Below the pieces are notes generated by a model, which saw only the letters and a list, made by a program, of their open reading frames with translations, was not told where the DNA came from and searched no databases. Of a stretch of DNA of 64,000 nucleotides, positions 41,617 through 50,394 are shown one piece after another. The translations under genes and the position numbers were made by a program. Numbering within the stretch: position 1 is the stretch's first letter; the number at the start of each line of letters is the position of its first letter. The DNA lies in NCBI RefSeq assembly GCF_046097095.1, contig NZ_CP175698.1, positions 2,976,001 through 3,040,000 of the forward strand. Reading direction: 5' to 3'. Source of the stretch: Natrinema sp046097095. GTDB lineage: Archaea; Halobacteriota; Halobacteria; Halobacteriales; Natrialbaceae.

Positions 41617-42444
41617 TTACTTCCGTTCTCGTGTCGACTCGAGCAATCCCGCGACCGCGTCCGCGACCCGTTTCGGACGTCGCATCGTCTCCGTGGCACA
41701 CCGGACCGGGAACGGCCACGGCAGCCCGCATTTGATCTCGAGTCGATCTTCGGTGAAATCGACGGCCCGTAACTGTGAGCGAGGCACGAACTGGTGATTG
41801 AACGCCTTGGCCCGACGAACGCAGAGCCCGCTTTCGAACAGCGTGTAGGTTCGACGCCGGCCGACGGTGATCGCCTGTCCGATCGCCGCGCCGCCGAACG
41901 CGGGAAGCGGATTGACGTCCGTTTCGATGATGTGGATGAGGTCGAAGCCGACGACGAGGCAGCTACAACCGAGAGCGAGTCCGCTCGCGCGGAGGAGTCG
42001 CAGATATCGGGCGTCCGGCCGCGCGGACCACTCGGCCACGATCGGCTCCCGCTCGTGAAGGGAGGCGACGTGGCGGTTCGCCGTGACGAGGTAAACGAGC
42101 CCTCCCGCGCCGGTGACGACGAACAGTTCGCCGAGCCGGTCGGCCAGCCACCGTTCGTACCCGTGATGGCCGAACAGCGCGAAGCCCGGAACGAGACATG
42201 TAAGGAGTATCGGAACTGCGATCGGGAGCAGATACAGCCGCGTTCGAACGAGACGCGTCGCGGTCGCGGGTCGCGTATAGCTGCGGGCGACCGCGAGGAC
42301 GCCGACAGCTCCGCCGATCACCACGGGCCACCGGGTAACGTATTCGGTCCCGAGGACGAGGCCGGTTGCGCCCGCGGCTAAAAGCCCGAGATACCCGCCG
42401 ATGACGACCGAGAAAGACGCCACGGATGGTTGCCGAAACGACAT
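41617..42444 (-). CDS. Membrane protein with PH-like domain
   Basis: A 275-residue protein with four or five hydrophobic segments in the first 200 residues (for example GGYLGLLAAGATGLVLG, then LYLLPIAVPILLTCLVPGF and ASGLALGCSCLVVGFDLIH). The last 75 residues look like a beta-rich PH/YdbT-type module (GRRRTYTLFESGLCVRRAK, LRAVDFTEDRLEI). I do not recognise a named function. It is convergent with the small gene at 41292. Confidence 0.68.
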   Translation of the reverse strand: MSFRQPSVASFSVVIGGYLGLLAAGATGLVLGTEYVTRWPVVIGGAVGVLAVARSYTRPATATRLVRTRLYLLPIAVPILLTCLVPGFALFGHHGYERWLADRLGELFVVTGAGGLVYLVTANRHVASLHEREPIVAEWSARPDARYLRLLRASGLALGCSCLVVGFDLIHIIETDVNPLPAFGGAAIGQAITVGRRRTYTLFESGLCVRRAKAFNHQFVPRSQLRAVDFTEDRLEIKCGLPWPFPVRCATETMRRPKRVADAVAGLLESTRERK

Positions 42445-42573
42445 AATTCTAACACAACCATTTTACGAAGACGTATTTGTTTTCATCGGTATCGATGGGT
42501 ATTTTCGTCGAAGACGAGGGAGAGTTCGACAACTCGGACGGTGTCGGCGCGCAGCACCGATTTGCAGGTCGCC

Positions 42574-43422
42574 TCACACCGACTCGTACGGCCCGAGTCG
42601 CGTCCCGTCGAGCAGATAGGCCTCGCCCTCGGCCAGTCCCGCCGGCAAGAACGGCGAGAGAAACGACTGTCCGGTCACGTTGCTCCACGTTCCGCCGACG
42701 AGATCGTTGAACGCCGGGAGCACGACCACTCGCGGCGGCGACTCGCCCTCACGCTCGAGCCACGACACGCCATCGTATTCGGACCGGTCGCGAAACGGAT
42801 CGGGATCGAGCCGGCCGCGCAGCCACGCCCGTTCGACGCGGCTGCCGCCGACTTCGTCCTCGAGCCGCACGCAGGGGTGTTCGTGGCCCAGACAGACCAC
42901 GTCGCGCTCGAGGACCGCCGGGGCGGGCCAGGTGTGGCCGTGACAGACGCCGACACCGCCGAGTCCGACGCCTGCGCCGGGTTCGACGGTAACGTCGGCG
43001 TCGATCTCGTCGTCGTCCGCGAGCCAGGTTTCGATGCGCCCGTCGTGGTTGCCCTTAATGACGGTAACCGAAAGCTCGGCGGGAAACGATTCGAACAGCA
43101 CCTCGAGTTCGCCGCGCTCGGCCCCGCCGGGGTCACCGATCGAGTGCATCAGATCGCCCAGCACGACCAGCCGGTCGGGACGGGTGCGCTCGAGTAACGA
43201 TAGGAGTCGCTCGCGGCGGTCGGCGGCCCGACTGGGAACGTCGACGCCGCGGTCGTACCGGAGGCCGGCCTCGTAGCCGGCGTGGTAGTCGGCGACGAAC
43301 AGCGCTCGCTCGTCGTCGATCGTCGCGGTCGCGGCGGGTTCGCCGGGGATCGGCTCGACTAGCGAGCGCGTCGATGTCGAGCCCGAGGCCGGCGGGGTTC
43401 GTCGGCGAGAGTCGTCGCCCAT
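42574..43422 (-). CDS. rpe: Metallophosphoesterase of the RPA operon
   Basis: A 282-residue calcineurin-like phosphoesterase. The metal motifs are VADYHAGYE (in place of DxH), VVLGDLMHS, IKGNHDG, CHGHTWP and LGHEHPC. It is the third gene of the haloarchaeal RPA operon. In Haloferax volcanii the equivalent phosphoesterase (rpe) is co-transcribed with rpa1 and rpap1, although its biochemical role in ssDNA handling is not settled. It starts 7 nt after the rpap1 stop. The protein begins with a disordered Ser/Thr/Arg-rich stretch. Confidence 0.88.
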   Translation of the reverse strand: MGDDSRRRTPPASGSTSTRSLVEPIPGEPAATATIDDERALFVADYHAGYEAGLRYDRGVDVPSRAADRRERLLSLLERTRPDRLVVLGDLMHSIGDPGGAERGELEVLFESFPAELSVTVIKGNHDGRIETWLADDDEIDADVTVEPGAGVGLGGVGVCHGHTWPAPAVLERDVVCLGHEHPCVRLEDEVGGSRVERAWLRGRLDPDPFRDRSEYDGVSWLEREGESPPRVVVLPAFNDLVGGTWSNVTGQSFLSPFLPAGLAEGEAYLLDGTRLGPYESV

Positions 43423-43429
43423 CGCGGGG

Positions 43430-45112
43430 TCAGATCGCTTTCAGCGTCTCGTCGTCGGGCTCGTAACACTGGCCGCCCATCAGCGCGTCCTGAATCGCGT
43501 TTTCGACCTCCTCGGCCGACGCGCCGGTGTCCGCGGCGACCGTCTCGACGAGTTCGTCTCGATCGGCGCCGCTTCCGTCATCGAGTTCCTCCATGGTCTC
43601 GACGACGTAGCTCTCGAGATCGACGTCCGCGGCCGGCTCCGCTCCGTCGGCGTCCGCGTCGGGTTCGTCCGTCGTCTCGTCTTCGGCCGCAGGTTCCGGT
43701 TCCGCCTCGGCCTCGGATTCGTCCGACTCGTCGGCCTCGAGTCCCGACTCGGGCGGTGTGCCGATTTCGTCGTCCGGTTCGGCGGAGCCACTCCCGGCGT
43801 CGGCATCGTCTGCCGCCGGTTCGGGTTCGCTCGCGGCCGACTCGCTCTCGACCTCGGCCGCCGGCTCGTCGGGTTCTGGCACGTCGATGTCGGCTGTGCC
43901 GGGCTCGTCGACCTCGGAGCCGGTCGTGAACTCCGCGCCGAACTCCTCCTCGAGTTGTTCGCGTTCCTCGTCGTCCATCTCGTACATGCCGTCGTCCGCG
44001 CCGCCCGCGTCGAAATCGCCGAGATCGTCGTCTGTCGTATCTTCGTCGTCCGTCGTGTCTTCGTCGTCCGGTTCCGCGTCGTCGATCGTCTCCGCGGTAG
44101 CGCCGTCGTCCGACTCCGCGTCCTCGCTCGAGACCGTGTCGGCGTCGGCACTTGATGACGCCTCGGACTCGGCGGTATCGACCGCAACGCCCTCGGTCTC
44201 GTCGCTCGGCGTGGTCGCCGTTCCGACCGCCGAGCCTGCTCCCCCGGCCGAGTCGGTCGCCGTCTCGCCGCCGGCGGTGGCCGCTGCCGGTTCCGGCTCC
44301 GCCGACGTCGGCCCGAGTTCGGATTCGGCCACACCGTCGGCCTCGATCGCATCGGGATCGACGCCGTCGAGGTCGGCGAGCGAGTCGACCGTCGCATCGA
44401 ATTCGGGGCTCGTCGTGTCGGGCGCGAGATCGAGTCCGCTCACCTGATCGCGGTCGCCGGCGACGACCTCGCAGGCCTCGATTGCGCACTCGCGCAGCGC
44501 CGCGAGATACGACGGCGTCGTGCCGTAGTGGTCCTGTGCGAGCGGAATCCCCGCCGCAAGGCCGGATTCGACGCCGGCCTCGAGCAGGGCGTCGGTCAGC
44601 GCGTCGCCGCTCGCGTCTAGTTCGGCGGCCGCCGCGTACGTGCCGACGCGCTCGAGCGTCCGTTCGGCCGCGCTGACGACCCAGCGGTCGCGGGTGTCGG
44701 CGTCGACCATGGCGATGCTCTCCGGTCGGAGCGAGGTGTAGACCCGATCGGAATCCTCGGGCTGGAACGTCCGGGCTTTGCCCGTCACCGCGACGAACGC
44801 CGGCGGCTCGGTCTGTTCTAAGAATGCCAGTTCGTCGGGCTGGTACTGGCCGGCGTAGACGACGAACGCGCCGGTCGGGTCGACGACCCGGGCGCGGACC
44901 ATCTCGTCGTTGACCGACGTGACTTCGGTCAGCGTCCCGACGGCGAAGACGCGATTGAGTCGCGCACCGGTCGGCGAGACCACGTAGTTCGGGGCGCGCT
45001 CCTCGTCGCTCTCGGCGTAGGACAGCGAGGCGTCGTCGTACTCGGCCGCGAACAGTCGGTAGGCGATCTCTCGACCTGGAACGTCCTCGTCGTCGGTACC
45101 GTTCGCGCTCAT
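43430..45112 (-). CDS. rpap1: RPA-associated protein (COG3390, RPAP1-like)
   Basis: A 560-residue protein. Residues about 10-220 are an OB-fold-containing RPA-associated domain (REIAYRLFAAEYDDASLSYAE-like start, GTLTEVTSVNDEMVRARVVD, YAGQYQPDELAFL). Residues about 230-490 are a highly acidic, Asp/Glu/Ala/Ser/Thr-rich linker. The last 60 residues are a compact helical domain ending in GGQCYEPDDETLKAI. It binds RPA1 in related haloarchaea. Its start overlaps the rpa1 stop by four bases. Confidence 0.88.
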   Translation of the reverse strand: MSANGTDDEDVPGREIAYRLFAAEYDDASLSYAESDEERAPNYVVSPTGARLNRVFAVGTLTEVTSVNDEMVRARVVDPTGAFVVYAGQYQPDELAFLEQTEPPAFVAVTGKARTFQPEDSDRVYTSLRPESIAMVDADTRDRWVVSAAERTLERVGTYAAAAELDASGDALTDALLEAGVESGLAAGIPLAQDHYGTTPSYLAALRECAIEACEVVAGDRDQVSGLDLAPDTTSPEFDATVDSLADLDGVDPDAIEADGVAESELGPTSAEPEPAAATAGGETATDSAGGAGSAVGTATTPSDETEGVAVDTAESEASSSADADTVSSEDAESDDGATAETIDDAEPDDEDTTDDEDTTDDDLGDFDAGGADDGMYEMDDEEREQLEEEFGAEFTTGSEVDEPGTADIDVPEPDEPAAEVESESAASEPEPAADDADAGSGSAEPDDEIGTPPESGLEADESDESEAEAEPEPAAEDETTDEPDADADGAEPAADVDLESYVVETMEELDDGSGADRDELVETVAADTGASAEEVENAIQDALMGGQCYEPDDETLKAI

Positions 45113-46383
45113 GCGTCCACCTCCTCGAGCAGGGCCGTCGCACGGGCAGCCGGATCGTCGTCGCTCTCCTCGAAAGTCTCGGCGTCGAGATTCGCGCCGT
45201 ACTCGTCGACCGAGAGGTGACCGCGGATGCGGTACTCGCGGCCGACGATGCGCTCGCGGATCGTGTCCGCGACGACCTCCTGATCCATCGCCTCGCGGGC
45301 CTGCTCGAGTGCGTCCTCGAGCGTGCCGCCGTAGACGCGCTCGGTCAGGTCGTCGTCGAGGACGGCGGTGACGGTGCCGGTGCCGTCGTCGAGGATCGCC
45401 TTGACGCGCAGGTCGTCGATCCCGTCGACGTCACCGTGAGTCCGGCACTGTCCCTTCTGGATGACGCGGTAACACTCCGGACAGCGCTGGATGAGCCCAG
45501 AGCCGTCGCGGACCGCGAGCAGGTTGCCCACGACTTCGACGTCGTAGATACCGCCGGTACCGACGGCGTCGGCGACGTCCATCGTCGTCGTATCGCTGCC
45601 GACGTCGATCTCGCGGTCGAGCCCGGTGACCGTCGAGAACTCCGAGACGTTGACCTCCGGGACGCCCCGGAACTCCTGGACGTAAGCGTTCTCGATCCGT
45701 ACCGTGCCGCCCTCTTCGATCGCCGGCGCAGGCTCCCAGTTCGTAAACGGAAGCCGCCCGCTCTCGTCGCCGAAGACGCCGCTCAAGATGTCCGTCTCGC
45801 CGTCGCGGCCATCGATCGTCTTGCGCTCGCACTCGAGCACCGAGACCTCGATCGTGACGGCACGGTCGCCCGTCTGTAAGTCGGCCAGTTGCGAGTCGCC
45901 GCCGACCTCGTAGGGCACCTCGAGCGAGTCATCGTTGAACGACAGCGAGGTGCTCTCTCCGAGATTAAGTTCGGGTTCGCCGTCCCACTCGCGGACGCCC
46001 GCATTGCCCGCGGTGATCGTATCGCCCGGCGAGAGCCCGAAGTCCTCCCAGGCGGTGTAATCGATGACGCCGCTTTCGTCGGCCAGTCGGCCTTCGACGA
46101 TGACGTGATCCGAGCCCTGATAGCGGATCGACCGCTCGCCCGCCGTCAGGACGACGCCCGTGACCGTGACGTTGCCGTCGTCGGGCGTGATCTCGGCGAT
46201 GTCTTTCGCCGACGGCGCGCCGCCACCGCCGCTCTGTCCGTCGCCGTACTTCCGCCGGAGGCTCTGTTTGGCCTCATCGATCGGAACGCTGTACTCCACT
46301 AAGTTCTGCAGGTCGTCTTTGACCTCCTCTTTGTCGACGCCGAGGTCGGAGGCGAGATCCTCGGCATGATCGTCGAGTTCCAT
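45109..46383 (-). CDS. rpa1: Replication protein A (RPA1-like), multi-OB single-strand DNA-binding protein
   Basis: A 424-residue single-strand DNA-binding protein. An N-terminal helical part (HAEDLASDLGVDKEEVKDDL, then a Gly-rich linker) is followed by three OB-like repeats: VTVTGVVLTAGERSIRYQGS (about residues 75-170), a second about 180-270 and a third about 275-370. The zinc motif CPECYRVIQKGQCRTHG lies in the third. It protects DNA during replication and repair and acts with RPAP1. ATG 46383 is used. The TATA-like GGATTTATATC (46524-46534) would give a leader of about 120 nt. Confidence 0.92.
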   Translation of the reverse strand: MELDDHAEDLASDLGVDKEEVKDDLQNLVEYSVPIDEAKQSLRRKYGDGQSGGGGAPSAKDIAEITPDDGNVTVTGVVLTAGERSIRYQGSDHVIVEGRLADESGVIDYTAWEDFGLSPGDTITAGNAGVREWDGEPELNLGESTSLSFNDDSLEVPYEVGGDSQLADLQTGDRAVTIEVSVLECERKTIDGRDGETDILSGVFGDESGRLPFTNWEPAPAIEEGGTVRIENAYVQEFRGVPEVNVSEFSTVTGLDREIDVGSDTTTMDVADAVGTGGIYDVEVVGNLLAVRDGSGLIQRCPECYRVIQKGQCRTHGDVDGIDDLRVKAILDDGTGTVTAVLDDDLTERVYGGTLEDALEQAREAMDQEVVADTIRERIVGREYRIRGHLSVDEYGANLDAETFEESDDDPAARATALLEEVDA

Positions 46384-46667
46384 CACTCGGTTTTCGAGGT
46401 GGGGCTTAAAAAGCGTTCCCGCAGGAGGGCGGAAGTAGACAGGACGGCTCCATCGGCACAATTCGTTCGTTTCCACAGCGTCACAGCGCTTCCGACATCC
46501 GCCAGCTCGAGGCCCTGAAGAAGATATAAATCCGCATGACAGACGGCCTGCGGCGGCATGCGCTGGTTGCGGTGAGTCGGTGACAAACCGCAGTCCGAAG
46601 CCGTGCGAGGGATGTTCCAGATCGGGATGAGGCGTCCGGCCTCGACGAACAGGACCGACTCGAGCAG

Positions 46668-47663
46668 TTAGGGACTCGGCGCGGCCTTCTGTAGCGCCGT
46701 CTCGGCGATGTTGCCGCCGTAGTCGGCGCTTCGGGACAGCGAGTCGACGATCAGTCCCAGCGACTGGGCCTGGACCGGCTCTAAATCTCGGAGCATGGCG
46801 TCGATCTGGCGCGTGTGCTCATCGATCTCGAGGACGGCCTCGTGGGCGTCGTGGCCGAACTGATTCGCCTCCCCGGTCTCCTCGGCGAACAGCGCGTCCA
46901 TCGACTTCTCGAGGACGGTGGAGGCGTCTGCCTGCAGCTCCGCGAGCGCCTCGGCGACCGGTTCGGGTATCTCGTCGAGTTTGAGTGCGAGGTTGCTGAT
47001 CTTCGCCGCGTGGTCGGCGACTCGCTCGAGTTGGCGGGCACTGGAGTGGAAGTCGAAGCAGTCCTCGCGGGGAACGCCGAGTTCCTCGGCCGCCGTGGGC
47101 GAGCGAAGCGTCGCGCGGAAGATCCGGGAGACGACGAGCCAGAGGCGGTCGACGTCGTCGTCTCGCTCGATTACGTCGTGGGCGATGTCGTCGTCGTTCT
47201 CGACCAGCGCCGTCACCGCGTCCTCGAGCATCGATTGGGCGATCAAGCGCATTCGAGTGACGGCGTTGACGATCGATAGCTCCGAGGAGTCGAGTAAGTC
47301 CTGGATCACCACGCTGTCGCTCGTCTCCTCGAGGACTTCGACGCCGACGAGTCCCTGGGTCGCGTCACGGATCGCCCGGCGCTGGTCGGTCGTAATCCGG
47401 GCGGCCTCGAGGCGGATGATGTCGAATCCGCTGACGTACATCGTCATCACGGCCCGAGTTAGCCGCTCGCCCTCGAGGCTCGAGACGTCCAGCGAGCCCT
47501 CCTGTCGATCCGTCTCGCTGTGTGGCGTCAGTAACAGCGAATCGTCTTCCAGATAGAACTCGACGGTCGTTCCGGCGCTGACGTCGTTTTCGGTTGCCCA
47601 CGTCTTCGGGAGCGAAACTGTGTACGTCGAGCCACCGGTCACCTGCACCTTTCGCGTCTCCAT
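46668..47663 (-). CDS. PhoU-domain protein with N-terminal AbrB/SpoVT domain
   Basis: A 331-residue protein. Residues 1-45 are an AbrB/SpoVT-type DNA-binding swapped-hairpin (METRKVQVTGGSTYTVSLPK, then VSAGTTVEFYLEDDSLLLTP). Residues about 100-325 are PhoU helical repeats with ERDDDVDRLWLVVSRIFRATLR, SARQLERVADHAAKI and SRSADYGGNIAET metal-binding motifs. It is therefore a likely phosphate-responsive DNA-binding PhoU, divergent from the pst1 operon. TATA (minus strand GTATATTTATG, 47686-47696) is about 27 nt from the ATG, so the mRNA is leaderless. Confidence 0.9.
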   Translation of the reverse strand: METRKVQVTGGSTYTVSLPKTWATENDVSAGTTVEFYLEDDSLLLTPHSETDRQEGSLDVSSLEGERLTRAVMTMYVSGFDIIRLEAARITTDQRRAIRDATQGLVGVEVLEETSDSVVIQDLLDSSELSIVNAVTRMRLIAQSMLEDAVTALVENDDDIAHDVIERDDDVDRLWLVVSRIFRATLRSPTAAEELGVPREDCFDFHSSARQLERVADHAAKISNLALKLDEIPEPVAEALAELQADASTVLEKSMDALFAEETGEANQFGHDAHEAVLEIDEHTRQIDAMLRDLEPVQAQSLGLIVDSLSRSADYGGNIAETALQKAAPSP

Positions 47664-48198
47664 AGACGGGGTTTCGATCGCTCGAACATAAATATACGTG
47701 GATCTATAGAGATCTGTTCGGGTGTCGGTATGATCGTGTATCAGGCGTCGATTCTGCTCTATTCTGGAACTGACCCGTCGGTGTGTGTACCGTTGAGTTG
47801 GTTCTTCGAAATAGGAGTATATAGACGGCGTGAAACGGTCGATTTTCCCGACATGAGCGATACGCACCCAGTTCGAAAGAGAACGAGACCGGAGGGGACA
47901 CGGACATCGATCGCGGTCGTCGCGCGAAATCGGTGCGTTACGACGAGTGTCGGCCACGGCCGTCTGATCATGCACAGCCGCTGCCGAACACCTGTATAAC
48001 GGTTTTAGGCCTCAGATTAGAGACGGTAACCTCGATAATTCAGCGTCGAAGTTGTTCGATTCGGTCGTTTTCGTCGTTCGACGGTATCGTCGCGCCTCTG
48101 CCATCGATGAAATACGGCTATATAGAGATATGTGGGCACTGATCGGTATATATGGTTCATAGCATCCCTTTTTTATACCCTCTCGAATCAACCACGTG
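47664..48198. other. Intergenic region with divergent phoU/pst1 promoters
   Basis: It holds the phoU-type gene's promoter (CTATAGATCCAC on the minus strand, 47698-47709, adjoining a TATA-like box) and the pstS1 promoter. No credible protein is seen in between (47725-48100). Confidence 0.5.
48115..48177 (+). promoter_or_regulatory. pstS1 promoter with phosphate-type element
   Basis: CGGCTATATAG (48115-48125), GGTATATATGG (48145-48155) and CATAGCATCCCTTTTTTATA (48158-48177) precede the ATG by 22 nt. The same 20-mer at the same distance precedes pstS2. The T-tract plus ATA is the TATA box, and the mRNA is probably leaderless. Confidence 0.7.
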
Positions 48199-49287
48199 AT
48201 GGCAGACAACCAGTTCGGACGCGACGCGGTATCGCGACGGAAGTTTATCGCTGCGACGGGTGTCACCAGTGCCGTGGCGGCTGCCGGCTGTCTGGGGAGT
48301 GCTGGGAGCAGCACCGAACCGCTGACGGCCGACGGGTCCTCCACCGTCTACCCAATCACGTCCGACGCGGCGTCCTACTGGAACTCCAACCACCCCGCCG
48401 ACGACGGCGAGTACTGGGGGTCCAACAAGAATAGTACCGCACCTGGCTACGACAAGATCGACAATCCCGATAACAAGAACCTTGCTGACTACTGGGCCGG
48501 TCTGTACGGCTTCGAGAACAAGGATGGCTCCCAGCCGCCGTTTATGGTGAACGTTGGTCTCAGCCACTCTGGTACCGGCCTCGAAAAGGTCGCGAACGGG
48601 CAGGTCGACATCGGCGACTCCAGCGCGCCCGTCTCGGCCGAACTCCCCGATGCCAGTCAGGAGGAACTCGACAAGTACAGAGACCACGTTGTCGCGCGAG
48701 ACGGACAGCCCATCTCCGTGAGCAAGGAGGTCTACGACGCCGGCGTCACGAAGTTGACCGGCGATCAGGTCCGCCAAATCTACAAGGGCGAGATCAGCAA
48801 CTGGTCCGAGATCCCCAGCTACAACGGCCCGGACAAAGAGATTCAGGCGGTCGGCCGCGCAGTCGGATCCGGTACCGACACCGCGTTCCGTAAAAACATG
48901 CTCGGCGATCCAGAGGCCAAAATGCCCGGCGTCGACATCCGGAAGGGCCAGAATCAGCAGGTCCAGACGACGCTATCCAACTCCGACAACGCGATCGCCT
49001 ACCTCGCGCTCGCCTTTATCAATGAGCAACAGAACCCCGCGATCGCACTCGAATTAAACGGCACGACCTACGAACTCGGCAAGAACCTCGGCTCGGCCGA
49101 CTACCCGCTCTCTCGAGATCTCCACTGCTACACCTACGAGGGGACGAGCAAGAAGGAAGCGGCGTTCATCAACATGCTGCTGAGCGAGTACGGCCAGTTA
49201 CACTTCGTCAAGCCGAACGATTACTTCATGCTTCCGCCCGAGGAGCGCAAGAAGCAACGCAATAAGCTGCCCGACCCAGAAAACTAA
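48199..49287 (+). CDS. pstS: Phosphate-binding lipoprotein PstS (system 1)
   Basis: A 362-residue periplasm-equivalent substrate-binding protein. The N-terminus SRRKFIAATGVTSAVAAAGC is a Tat lipoprotein signal with Cys31 as the lipid anchor. The binding domain starts ADGSSTVYPITSDAASYW (phosphate-binding Ser/Thr loop), with GLSHSGTGLEKV and GSGTDTAFRKNML later. It is longer than PstS2/PstS3 because of insertions around residues 60-110. ATG 48199 is preferred to GTG 48196. It starts the pst1 operon, which continues with pstC, pstA, pstB and phoU. Confidence 0.93.
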   Translation: MADNQFGRDAVSRRKFIAATGVTSAVAAAGCLGSAGSSTEPLTADGSSTVYPITSDAASYWNSNHPADDGEYWGSNKNSTAPGYDKIDNPDNKNLADYWAGLYGFENKDGSQPPFMVNVGLSHSGTGLEKVANGQVDIGDSSAPVSAELPDASQEELDKYRDHVVARDGQPISVSKEVYDAGVTKLTGDQVRQIYKGEISNWSEIPSYNGPDKEIQAVGRAVGSGTDTAFRKNMLGDPEAKMPGVDIRKGQNQQVQTTLSNSDNAIAYLALAFINEQQNPAIALELNGTTYELGKNLGSADYPLSRDLHCYTYEGTSKKEAAFINMLLSEYGQLHFVKPNDYFMLPPEERKKQRNKLPDPEN

Positions 49288-49317
49288 GTGGCGTCGGCTT
49301 TCGATTACCGATATTTT

Positions 49318-50394
49318 ATGTCAACAACAGAGATACGCCAACAATTGAAAGATCGGTTCGGGGTCGAGACGACCGACGATCGTTTCGTCGCGCTCGCCAC
49401 AATAGGCGCGCTATGCTTGCTCGGGGCGGTCGTCGGGTTCCTGATCGGATCGCCGTTCACGGCGTTGCCCCTCGTGGGATCCCTGTTCACGGTGGCGTAC
49501 GGACTGTACGAGTACCAGGCCGAAACGGCGAAAGCGCTGACCTTTCTCGCGACGATTGGGACCGGAGCGATCCTCGCGCTGATCACGATCTATCTGTTCG
49601 TCGAGGCGCTGCCTGCGGTCCGCTTCATGGGCGCGGAGATGTTCACTCACACCAGCGAGCCGATGTGGCGGATCCGCGGCGAGGAGATCTACTCGCTGGT
49701 CCCGATGATGTGGGGCACGCTCGTGACGACGATGCTGGCGATGCTCATCGCCGGACCGCTGGGCGTCGCGGGTGCACTGTTCATCAGCGAGATCGCCCCC
49801 GACGCGGTCCGCGAGGTCGTCAAACCCGCCGTCGAGACGCTCGCGGGTATTCCCTCGATCGTCTACGGGTACATCGGCTTCACCATCCTGAACGGCTACA
49901 TGATGGAGAACCTCGAGTTACCGACATCTGGCAGCCTCGTGATCGTGGGGCTGGTCGTCGGGCTGATGTCGCTGCCGACGGTCGTCTCGGTCGCAGAAGA
50001 CGCCATCGCGAGTGTCCCCGAGTCGATGAAGAGCGGCTCGCTCGCACTCGGCACGACCGACTGGCAGACGACCAAGAGTATTACCTTACCCGCCACGTTC
50101 TCCGGGGTCTCTGCGGCCGTGCTGCTCGGCGTGGGACGCGCCGTCGGCGAGACGATGGCAGCGACTGTGATCCTGGGTCACGCACAAGAGCTGCCCGACC
50201 CATTGTATGACGTGTTCGGGAACACCGAGACGCTGACCAGCCTAATCGCCAGCCAGTACGGGAACGCCAGCGGTACGCACATGAGCGCGCTGTTCGCCGC
50301 CGGCGTCGTGCTGTTCGTCAGCGTCACCGTGCTGTCGATCGCCTCACAGTATATTGAACGACGTATGAAACACCAGCTACAGGGAGAACAATGA
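49318..50394 (+). CDS. pstC: Phosphate ABC transporter permease PstC (system 1)
   Basis: A 358-residue membrane permease. An N-terminal soluble stretch and two extra helices (about residues 20-95) precede the conserved permease domain: PMMWGTLVTTMLAMLIAGPL, ETLAGIPSIVYGYIGF, LMSLPTVVSVAEDAI and the coupling loop SGSLALGTTDWQTTKSI, LLGVGRAVGETMA. It contacts PstB through that loop. The start ATG 49318 follows the pstS stop by 30 nt. It overlaps pstA by four bases. Confidence 0.93.
   Translation: MSTTEIRQQLKDRFGVETTDDRFVALATIGALCLLGAVVGFLIGSPFTALPLVGSLFTVAYGLYEYQAETAKALTFLATIGTGAILALITIYLFVEALPAVRFMGAEMFTHTSEPMWRIRGEEIYSLVPMMWGTLVTTMLAMLIAGPLGVAGALFISEIAPDAVREVVKPAVETLAGIPSIVYGYIGFTILNGYMMENLELPTSGSLVIVGLVVGLMSLPTVVSVAEDAIASVPESMKSGSLALGTTDWQTTKSITLPATFSGVSAAVLLGVGRAVGETMAATVILGHAQELPDPLYDVFGNTETLTSLIASQYGNASGTHMSALFAAGVVLFVSVTVLSIASQYIERRMKHQLQGEQ

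Noticed and set aside
43578..45143. Arg-rich minus frame of 521 codons over rpap1
   Set aside because: It is the alternate frame of the acidic linker; Arg-rich repeats come from GAC/GAG codons read out of frame.
46384..46667. Possible small RNA near the TATA-like GATATAAATCC at 46524
   Set aside because: Only a weak 6-bp stem (TGCGGT/ACCGCA) follows; the box can equally serve rpa1 on the minus strand.
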